A stretch of DNA of 64,000 nt from assembly GCA_014529385.2 (NCBI GenBank), contig CM043943.1, positions 159,544,247 through 159,608,246 of the forward strand. The letters are read 5' to 3'. Shown here piece by piece: positions 56,024 through 64,000 of this stretch. Under the pieces are notes generated by a model. It was not told where the DNA came from. It saw only the letters and a list, made by a program, of their open reading frames with translations, and did no database searches. The stretch is from Adiantum capillus-veneris (Eukaryota > Streptophyta > Polypodiopsida > Polypodiales > Pteridaceae). The translations under genes were made by a program, and so were the position numbers. Each line of letters starts with the position of its first letter. The stretch's first letter is position 1.

Positions 56024-57000
56024 TTTGGCCTATGAGACATCATACGCGTATAAATTCTTGTGGCTCAGAATGACATGGAATTTTGTAAACATGCTTAAAA
56101 CATCATTTCCAACCCTCCCATGTGGTCAAAAGTGAATTTTGAGTTTTAGATATGGCCTGAGACATTATACGCGTATAAAGTCTATGTGCCCAGATTTTGA
56201 CAAAATTTGGTATGTGAGCTTGTCTTGTGGTGCTTAACACCTTGGTATGCTCAGATATTAATTTTGGTCTCTAAAAGTGACCTTTAGACATTATACGCGT
56301 ATAAAGTCTAACTGTTCAGAATGAAGTGAATTTCACTCTAGAGGTTCCTCATTACACTGGCAACTCATAGCAAGTTTCAAAATTGAATTTTGACACTTTT
56401 TGAGCAAATTATGGCCAATACAAGCATTCACTTGCCTAGATGCATCTTATGGTCTTTAGCTAAAAAATGCTTCAAATTTGATGAAATTTGGCCTATATGC
56501 TTTGTAAATGTTGTAGATCACAAGGGTACTCAGATGTAACTTTTGCCTCAGATCTGGCCTTGAGACAATGTCTTTTTTCATATATAGTTTTTAGTTCTGT
56601 TTCTACCAGAGGTGCCCCTTAGTGTGTACAACAAGAATATGTGCTCACAACAAATTTTGGATGTCAAAATTGCTCAAAATCACCACTTTTTGATAAGGAA
56701 ATCCTCTGAAAGAGTAAAATCCCCTTAACTCTCAATCTATATGTCCAAATGATATGAGATTTGGTGGGTGTGCTCAACACAACATCTAGAAGATGGGTAT
56801 AATGTCGAAATTTCATTTTGGCTGTCACAATCACCCTTTAGACATCATACGCGTATGATGTCTGTTGATGAATTTATGGATAGAATTCATTCATAGGCAT
56901 CCCCTATTTACAATCTGGAAGTGCCATTGCACCCGGCTTCTGCAACTAGACTACCTGCTTATTACAAATGATGTTTATAACCATAATCCTCAGCATTTCA
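56024..57000. repeat. Diverged tandem repeat, about 126-139 bp unit, with ATACGCGTAT core
   Basis: GACATYATACGCGTAT occurs at 56036, 56161 and 56287 (steps of 125-126) and at 56841. A decayed version (GACAATGTC) is at 56564, exactly halfway (277 bp) between 56287 and 56841, which fits two 138-bp units on each side. Unit flanks share GGCC-TTGAGAC, AAATTTGG and CTCAGAT-x-TAA. The last copy is a perfect 24-bp palindrome (56840-56863). No ORF. It does not resemble the LTRs nearby. Confidence 0.6.
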
Positions 57001-57060
57001 TAACTCTTAGAGAATAAGGCTTTGTTGAGTTATGTCGGGTTGTTGACCCAACCGTAAAAA

Positions 57061-57679
57061 ACAATTAATTAAATTAACTAAATTATCATTAAACCCCTTG
57101 GGAGGCCAACCAATAGGCTTTAGGCACACTATGACGGCAACATGAAGAGGAGCTTGACAACTGTCGTATTTGCTGTCTTTGTACCAAGCTTGCCTTATGT
57201 GAGGGTGTGTGTGTTCTCTCTCTAGCTCCTACAAAGAGAGCTTGCCCCCTCATGAGTCCTTATGTGCTTTGACTTTTGAACACCTTAACCCCTCAAGAAC
57301 CTTAGTCATGGAGCCCCTTAGCACCTTAGTCATTAAACACCTCAAGCACCTTAGTCAGCAAGCACGACAAGCACCTCAAGCTTGGGCCGGGTTTCCACTC
57401 AAGCACATACCTAGATTGCCTAAGGTCAAAGGGATTTTAAAACTAACCATTGGAGGTTTTTAATGAAGCTAACCATAAGGTCTTTAAGCTCCATTAGCTA
57501 GCCTTGCTCTTTGATAGATCATCTCTCATTTGGACCTCTTTACTATTGGCCCTGTGTTGAGATAGACCCGTAAGAAAATGTCTATATTCTTACCTTTGTT
57601 CTTGTCTATTCTTACACATTAAATGATCAATTTAACATGAGAAAATCATTTGGGTTGGTTAGATATAGATTTTATGACA
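57061..57679 (-). repeat. G4 3' LTR, truncated
   Basis: Homologous to the last about 600 bp of the G1 LTR (plus-strand reading), from TTAACTAAATTATCATT to ATGACA. Confidence 0.8.
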
Positions 57680-57696
57680 TTACCTCTGTCTTGAAA

Positions 57697-57718
57697 TCAT
57701 AGTCGTCCTCGACTATGA
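57697..57718 (-). other. Conserved hairpin inside the G4 3' end
   Basis: TCATAGTCG / CGACTATGA stem, loop AGGA in element orientation, 17 bp from the LTR. Confidence 0.8.
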
Positions 57719-58070
57719 GTAGAAGAGATAAAACTTTAGTCATTAGTCAATGTTCCTTAGCGGGTAGAGGATTCCTTTTTACCCTACGACATCATTCCAA
57801 GATGAATGACAAATCCATTTGGTGCTTAGGAGACGTAGCTGATGCAAGCATGCCTTCTCTTTAGTCCATTTCATTCTCCCAAAGTAGAGTGATAAATTCT
57901 ACTTGGTGTTTGAGAGACGTCATCATTGCAAACATGATTGAAAGCATAAATACTATTTAATTTGTGCACAATAAAAAGAGAATTAGTCTTATAAGACAAA
58001 AACATTGGTCATTTAAAATAAATTTGTACATTTTCTTACTCTAAAGTAGTATTGTAAGCATTGACAAGGT

Positions 58071-60790
58071 TCATACTATCCTTAAGTTGTATTCCTTGCA
58101 GCCATCTAACACCTTCAAAGGGATAATGTTTGAACTTAATAAGATATCGTCAGATAATCTTACCATGTTGTAGTACCTTGTCTTCATTATGAAGGATATC
58201 TTCGGGTTGTAGCACCTCTTGTTGGTCTTCAATTTCGGGAGGGTCTTCAATAATTGGTTCACTTGGTGGCTCTCCTTTGTAGGGCTTAAGTAGGCTCACA
58301 TGAAAAGCATTGTGTATGAGCCAATGGTTGGGTAGCTTGAGTTAATAAGCCATCTCATTGATTGGCTTCAAGATTTAAAAAGGACCATAGTATCTGTTTG
58401 CTAGTTTAGCATAATACTTTTGATGGTCCATAGGATTTTTGCCCGTCGTTTGCCTCAATCAAGCCTTGGGAAACTTAAGTAAGACCCAATCATTTTCTTT
58501 AAACATTAAGGCCCTTTTGCACTTGTCAACAACAACTTTTTACCTTTGTTGAGACGTGGATATAGCCTCCTTAATCTTTTGAAAAGATTCTTGTAGGTCA
58601 CGGCTATACTCATCGGCAACGAAGATCTTTCCATGTACTTTAAGTAGTAAGGGACTTTTAGGTCTTTCCTCAATGATTTTCAAAAGTTCTTTTTGCGTAG
58701 AAGTATGGACAATATTATTGTACGCATACTCTACAAGAGTAGGTACTTTTCCCATTGTGAGCGCTGATCTACTTTTGTAACATAAGTCTTTAGTAGATCG
58801 AGCATCATAAGATTGGCTATCTCACTTTGGCCATCCATTTGTGGGTGATAGACCGAAAAGAAATTCAATCTTGTACCTAGAATTTCAAAGAGACCTTTCC
58901 AAAAATTATTGGTCATTCTAGGATCTCTATCTAACATGATAGCTATTGGAAATCCATGGTGTTTGAAAAACTGGGATATGAAGAGACTTTCCATTTGGTG
59001 TGTCTTAATAGTATTTTTGACAGGAATAAAGTGTGCTTGTTTGCTAAACCTGTCAACTATTTTGTCCATATTCTCGTATTGCCATGGATAGACTTGGGTA
59101 ATCCAAAGATTAAATCCATGGATATACTCTCCCATGGTGAATTAGGGATTGGCAATGGCTGGAGTAATCCAGGTTGTTTCCCTCTACCATACTTAGTCTT
59201 TTGGCATACCACACATTTTGAAACATACTCTTGTATGTCTACTTTCTTGGTAGGCCAATAGAAGTACGTCTCTACTCCTCGAAGAGTAGGTTGAATACCT
59301 CTATGTCCTACATAGAGAGGAGCATGGGATCCGTACATGACTTTCTCACAAAGGGAGAGGGTAACACATAGACTATTGCCATGGAAAAGATAACCATCTT
59401 GCAAGGTGAATGGTTCTTTTTTCTTCCCCAATGCAAGGATTGACATTATGTCTTTAAAGTCAGGGTCAATAGTATACTCATCTATCATAGAAGATACATC
59501 ATTGTGAGTTGCTATAGACACCGCATTAACTTTTGGTTGTTGTTAAAGTGCATTGGCCACTTGATTATGCTTACCAGCAATGTGAGAAGTATGAAAATAA
59601 AATTGCGAAAGAAAATTTACCCACCTCATTTGTTTGTCGGAAAGCTTGGCTGCATCATGAGACTTTGGTCTGTTCGCAAAATAAATGGAGTCTCCAATAG
59701 ATAGTACTTCCCTGTGTCTAGGGCATGTAAAATATCTCAAAGCTCTTCTTCATAGATTTCTAAGACCCATTCATCTGTATTGAGCCTTCGACTCTCATAT
59801 GCTATGGTATGCCTTTTTGAAGCAAGACTACTGCAAGGCAATCACCACAAGCATCACATTGGACTTCAAATGGCTTTGAGAGATCCAGAATCATAAGGAC
59901 TCATTGGGAGGTAAGCTTCTCTTTGAGCTTGTCAAAAGCATTTTGCTCCTTAACACTCCATGAGTACTTAATGTTCTTCTTTGTTAAGTCATGTAATGGT
60001 CCTGCTATTTGAGAGAATTTTTCTATGAAGCATCTATAGTATGCACACATACCAATAAAGCTTCTTAGCTCATGTAGATTCCTTGGGTTAGGCCATGCTT
60101 TTATTACCTCCAACTTTGATGGATCCATACGGATACCATCTTGAGAGATAATAAGACCTAGGTATTGAATCTCTTGAAGAAAAAAATCACTTTTCTTTTG
60201 ATTGATAAAAATCTTGTTCTCCCTCAATGCTTGAAAAATCACATGGAGATGTTTCTTATGTTCCTCCGAGGTCTTGGAGTAGATGATGATATCATCAAAG
60301 AACACCAGTGAATTTGTGGTAGGGTCTAAAGATTTTCTCCATTGAACGATTGAACATGCCTGGGGCATTAGTCAAGCCAAAAGGTATGACTAGATATTCA
60401 TGAAGACCAAATATTATACAAAACACAGTATTTAGGATATCTTCATTCACTATCCTTATTTGATGATAGCCACTTTGAAGGTCAATCCTATTAAAGTAGG
60501 TAGATCGTTGTAACTCATTAAACATATCTTCTACCCGAGGTACGGGAAATCTGTTTTGATAGTGATATGGTTTAGTGCTCGGTAGTCCATACACATGCGG
60601 TATGTACCATCTTTCTTTTGCCCTAAAAGGACTGGAGAACAAAAGGGAGAGGAGCTAGGCCTCACCATCCCTTTGTCTACCAATTCTTGTACTTGCCTTG
60701 TGATCTCCTCTTGTTGAGCTTGGGAAACTCGATAAGGAGGCTTGTTAGGCGGTGAACTTTCTTGTAGGGGCTCAATTTGATGGTCATCAT
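58071..60790 (-). pseudogene. G4 pol: RT, RNase H, integrase, chromodomain
   Basis: RT: STYFNRIDLQSGYHQIRI and FGLTNAPGMFNRSMEKIF (60642-60295); the YxDD-type motif reads LVFFDDIIIYS (60368-59901), followed by FINQKKSDFFLQEIQYLG. RNase H is partial (HTSHIAGKHNQVANAL). Integrase: GHRGIQPTLRGVETYFYWPT, CVVCQKTKYGRGKQPGLLQP and SISMDLIFGLPKS (59521-59057), then IDRFSKQAHFIPVKNTIK-like (59135-58731) and PRMTNNFWKGLFEILGTRLN. Chromodomain near 58140-58260, with HGKII continuing into RRYLIKF without the stop seen in G1. Many frameshifts; not functional. Confidence 0.85.
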
Positions 60791-61350
60791 CCCCTCATTT
60801 TAAAGGTAAGTCCAAAGGAATCCTTTTAGAAAATTAAACAAGTCTAATTCTTCTTGATTCCTACCATTTACATTTGATGAAACATTAGGACCTTTTAGGG
60901 TCTCTTTGACAAAAATCATGTATGCAAAAACTGAGCTTTTCATTGATTTATCAGAAGCAGGAGGATTTATAGGTGGTATAGTACAACCAGACTCACTAAC
61001 ATATATATACATGCTCTTTTCCTTGTAAGCAAAGTAGATTCTCCTTTCAAGAAACTTCATGTTGGAAGGCATGTGGTTGAACCATGGTGCCCATAGGATA
61101 ACATCCTCATGTTGGAGAGGATAGATGAAAAAGTTTTCTTTGTCGACGTACCTTTAGAAATGAAGCCTTAACTTCCCAATTAAGGGAGTAATAGAGGCTT
61201 GCTATCCCTTGAAAGCTGTATCAGTGGTTACATTATCTCCCATCTTGAAAGCTTGAATGCCCAACTTGGTGGCCAACTCCATTGATATGAAGTTGTGAGT
61301 AGGGCCAAGGTCAAACAAGATGAAGGCATCATTCCCCCTTACCTTTTCAC
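60791..61350 (-). pseudogene. G4 protease region
   Basis: The frame 61072-60800 has PSNMKFLERRIYFAYKEKSM. The catalytic motif region near 61290-61340 reads DAFILFD but the following Pro-Gly/Ser is Leu-Gly-Pro, so the DSG-like triad is altered. Confidence 0.7.
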
Positions 61351-62737
61351 AAGCATAGGAGTGAGGTGATACTTTGCAATGAGAGCTTTGATAGTGGAAG
61401 CTCTAGGAGTTTGATTGCCACAGCACTTCTCTTGGGGCAAGAACAAGAGCTATGTCCTTGCTCCCCACACTTAAAACATTTCTGGTCCTTGCGAAAAGCT
61501 TCAAGCTCTTCAGGAGAGAGTTTATTTATACCTTTGTAAACTCCCTTCTCCTTGGACCGATTGTTGTTGTTGTTGTAATTGGAATTTCCTTGGGAAGAAT
61601 TTTTGGGCATTGGTTTTCCCCTTTGCATCACTTTTGTCTTTGCTTTCCATGGGCTTGACATTCCTTCTAGCCCCTTGTTGGAAAGTGATACGCGAAGCAA
61701 CCATAGTGTGGTGGATTACTTCACTGGGAGTTGACCTACTTGGCCATCTCTTCCAGTAATCCCGCACAGGTAATCCTGCACAAAATTGTTGCTTTTTCTT
61801 GGCAAAATCTATCTTTTGAAAGACAATAGCCTTTGAGATGTAAATCTCAAACTTGTCCACGTATTTGTGGATAGACTCTTGGGAGAGAAGCTTCAAACTC
61901 CACCATTTGGTAAACACTTTTTCCTTTGCATCGCTTGTAGAAATTGCTTCATGATGGAAACTCGTAGAGTTTTCCATGTATTTGGGTCTTTGCCATTGCC
62001 ACAAAGGCTAGCCCACCATTGACAAGCAGAATTTTGGAAGTGCATAACTACATGGCGTAGCTTGGAGGACTCCATGAAGCCCTCGTCTCCAAAGGACGCA
62101 TCAAATTGCTGGATGAAGGAAAATACTTTGTCTGTAGCATCAAAGGTGCCATCATAGGTGAGAAAAGAGATACTCTTTCCTCCCTCTTTGAGCTTCTTGA
62201 GCTTTTGGGACCTTCGCCATGCAGGGTAAAATTTGCGACGTCCTCCCCTCTTGTATTCTCTAGGAGAATATCTATTGATTTTGTCGGAAGAGGAGGAAGG
62301 TGAAGAAGAGGGTGACCTATTTCTTACCCTTTTCTTCCTTTGTTTCCTATGGGTTGATCGTTTCCTCTTGGGAGGAAATGGCGATCGTCTAGACCGCCGT
62401 CTTCACGGAGCAACATCTTCAGAGGAACTTAGGGATTTGCTTCTTTCTTGTTCTTTGGATTCCTCCTCTCTTATGGGAGAGAGTCTTCTTTTGGGGGTCT
62501 CATAAAGAGGCCTCCTAAGCTCTCTCTCCTCTTGGAGAGGAAAGGAAATCCCATAAGCACGAAGTTGTTGGGTAGCTTCAGCTTGCAAAGCAGGGTTTCC
62601 CATAGCTTGTTGCAACCTAGTAGCTGCAACCTAGTAACAAGATAATTGACAAACATGGGGGCATCATCATTAGCACCTTCATGTGCAAAATCAAAGTTAT
62701 TAATGTTCATTCTACTCTCTTGGTTATTGTCAGCCAT
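61351..62737 (-). pseudogene. G4 gag
   Basis: Frames 62737-62471 (MADNNQESRMNINNFDFAHE), 62615-62403, 62075-61893 and 62004-61522, and the knuckle CFKCGEQGHSSCSC at 61480-61440. The Ser/Arg-rich section is shorter than in G2 and present once. Frameshifts near 62600, 62400 and 61990. Confidence 0.8.
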
Positions 62738-63145
62738 GCCAATTAAACTTACTATAGATTACTTTGTGCTTTGGTACCCTCAAAAACCTTAGTTGCTACT
62801 CTTCTTTACCTTTGAAAATCAGTCCTCAAGCAGCCACACCCGGGGTTTAGACACCATTGATTGCAAAGACTAGTGGAGAGACGGTCTACCATTGATCGGT
62901 TGATTATGGTTCGTGTTGAGCTTGCTCGTAGCTCAATAACGTTTAAGCCGAAGGCAACACCTAAGAGGCTCCATTATTAAGACTATAGTTCCCAACCGTG
63001 TACCTTGAACTAAGTCCTTCTCAACCAAGATAATAGATCCATGTCCCACTTACCCTATTGCAATAAGCATGCCCAGCCTTTCATGAACAACTTAAGGACC
63101 TCTCTTCTTAAGGAAGAAAAGAGAAAACAATAGCTTTGATACCGA

Positions 63146-63623
63146 TGTAATGGAAATGGCCTATGAACTTTGAGAATAGCGGAATTAAGAGAATTAGAGT
63201 AGGGATGTGCTTTGACTTTTGAACACCTTAACCCATCAAGCACCTTAGTCATGGAGTACCTTAGAACCTTAGTCATTAAGCACCTCAAGAACCTTAGTCA
63301 GCAAGCACGACAAGCACCTCAACCTTGGGGTGGGTTCCCATCTCAAGCACAACCCTAGCTTGCCTAAGGTCAAAAAATTTTTAACACTTATCATTGGAGT
63401 CTTTAATGAAGATAACCCTAAGGTATTTAAGCTCCATTATCTAGCCTTTCTCTTTGACATATCATATCTCATTTGGACCTCTTTACCATTGGCCCCGTGT
63501 TGAGATAGACCCGTAAGCACATGTCTATATTCTAACCCTTGTTCCCATCTATTCTCCCACATTAAATGATCAATTTAATATGAGAAAATCATTTGGGTTG
63601 GATAGATATTAGATTTTATGACA
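63146..63623 (-). repeat. G4 5' LTR with internal deletion
   Basis: TGTAATGG to ATGACA; about 1.05 kb is missing at about 63202, where GAATTAGAGTAG joins GGATGTGCTTTGAC. Confidence 0.8.
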
Positions 63624-64000
63624 CATTTTACCAAGGAATGTTTCGTGCCCCCACTCTCCACCTTTGCCGCACTCAGAGTTCTCTACGCTTGTGCTTAAAA
63701 ACTTAGATTGGTAGCCGCCATTGAGGCTGCCGTGATTGCTTTCTATTTCAATTATTACAGATTGTAGATCATATAGATCTTTGTGGGTGTTACTGCCTGG
63801 AGCTCATCATGATTCCGCCACTCGCTTGGAATGCTATATAAAGAGGTGAGGATGATTTTTTCCCCTCACTTCGCCTTGATTTTCTTTGGTGTGTGTATGT
63901 GAAAGAAAGGAGTGTGGTGGTTGATTCTTACTAAGAGAATGAAGCACGTGGAGCAACTATCACAGGTCTGTGAGTTCTCTGTTTGGTTTCATCAATATGT
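63624..64000 (+). promoter_or_regulatory. TATA-containing flank, possible promoter or LTR start of the next unit
   Basis: GCTATATAAAGAGG at about 63832-63845 is a good TATA box; downstream are CCCCTCACTTCGCC and GTGTGTGTATGTG. It may be the promoter of a gene beyond the window or an LTR of another element. No second copy in the window. Confidence 0.3.

Larger units (their letters stand above)
57061..63623 (-). mobile_element. G4, chromovirus with all domains but decayed
   Basis: Partial 3' LTR 57061-57679, internal 57680-63145, primer site 63133-63145, 5' LTR 63146-63623 with an internal deletion. Minus-strand order gag, protease, RT, RNase H, integrase, chromodomain. Best reference in the window for the G1-G3 family. 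The flanks were not a matching duplication because the left LTR end is missing. Confidence 0.85.

Noticed and set aside
46394-63623. G3 left LTR and G4 right LTR as one very long element
   Set aside because: Flanks CTTGA and CATTT do not match, G4 has its own left LTR at 57061-57679, and both halves contain separate pol copies.

Overview
This is nuclear DNA from a land plant with a large, transposon-rich genome. The evidence is LTR retrotransposons with initiator-Met-tRNA primer sites, chromodomain-bearing Ty3/gypsy elements, AT-rich intergenic DNA, CT/GA microsatellites in 5' leaders and LTRs, and one spliced gene of a plant TVP38/TMEM64 (VTT domain) type. A fern, lycophyte or gymnosperm would fit, but the sequence does not settle it. 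Only one multi-exon host gene is well supported. All identifications rest on motifs read by eye and on comparing repeats inside the window.

Layout. 1-740: an 88-bp near-perfect foldback, then a small single-exon gene candidate (81 aa) with a CT-rich leader. 741-7600: old AT-rich DNA with only two weak ORF fragments and a 77-bp tandem duplication. 7620-8560: decayed plus-strand gypsy remnant (called G0 here). 8564-11456: minus-strand chromovirus G1 (one LTR plus the integrase/chromodomain end of pol). 11560-17065: two copies of one Ty1/copia family (C3-L and C3-R) fused head-on as a large inverted repeat. 17816-20043: small non-autonomous LTR element E1. 20848-21117: LTR of another family (D). 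21662-23280: four-exon minus-strand TVP38/TMEM64-family gene, with an LTR fragment (E2) about 0.7 kb upstream in the same orientation.

25057-42037 is a nest. Chromovirus G2 (minus strand) inserted in a D-family LTR and was later split by two complete copia elements. C1 (25949-31154, minus; 192-bp LTRs with one mismatch, target duplication CCGTA) is young. C2 (32582-37741, plus; 227-bp LTRs with about ten mismatches, target duplication CCTTG) is older and full of nonsense codons. 43790-45510: candidate class II DNA-transposon relic with a broken transposase-like ORF between clusters of a GGTACTT motif. 46394-51487: chromovirus G3, truncated. 52105-56023: gag-only gypsy element G5. 56024-57000: diverged tandem repeat with an ATACGCGTAT core. 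57061-63623: chromovirus G4, with all domains in order but decayed. 63624-64000: TATA-containing sequence leading out of the window.

How it works together. Most of the window is successive retrotransposition and decay. G1, G3 and G4, and the old remnant G0, share an 18-22 nt hairpin just inside the 3' polypurine tract, with one compensatory base-pair change. C1 looks recently inserted although its integrase lacks about 110 residues, which suggests help in trans. The TVP38-type gene is the only gene with clear cellular function (membrane-lipid/SNARE-associated Golgi-type protein), and its promoter may include retroelement DNA. No rRNA, tRNA or CRISPR was found.
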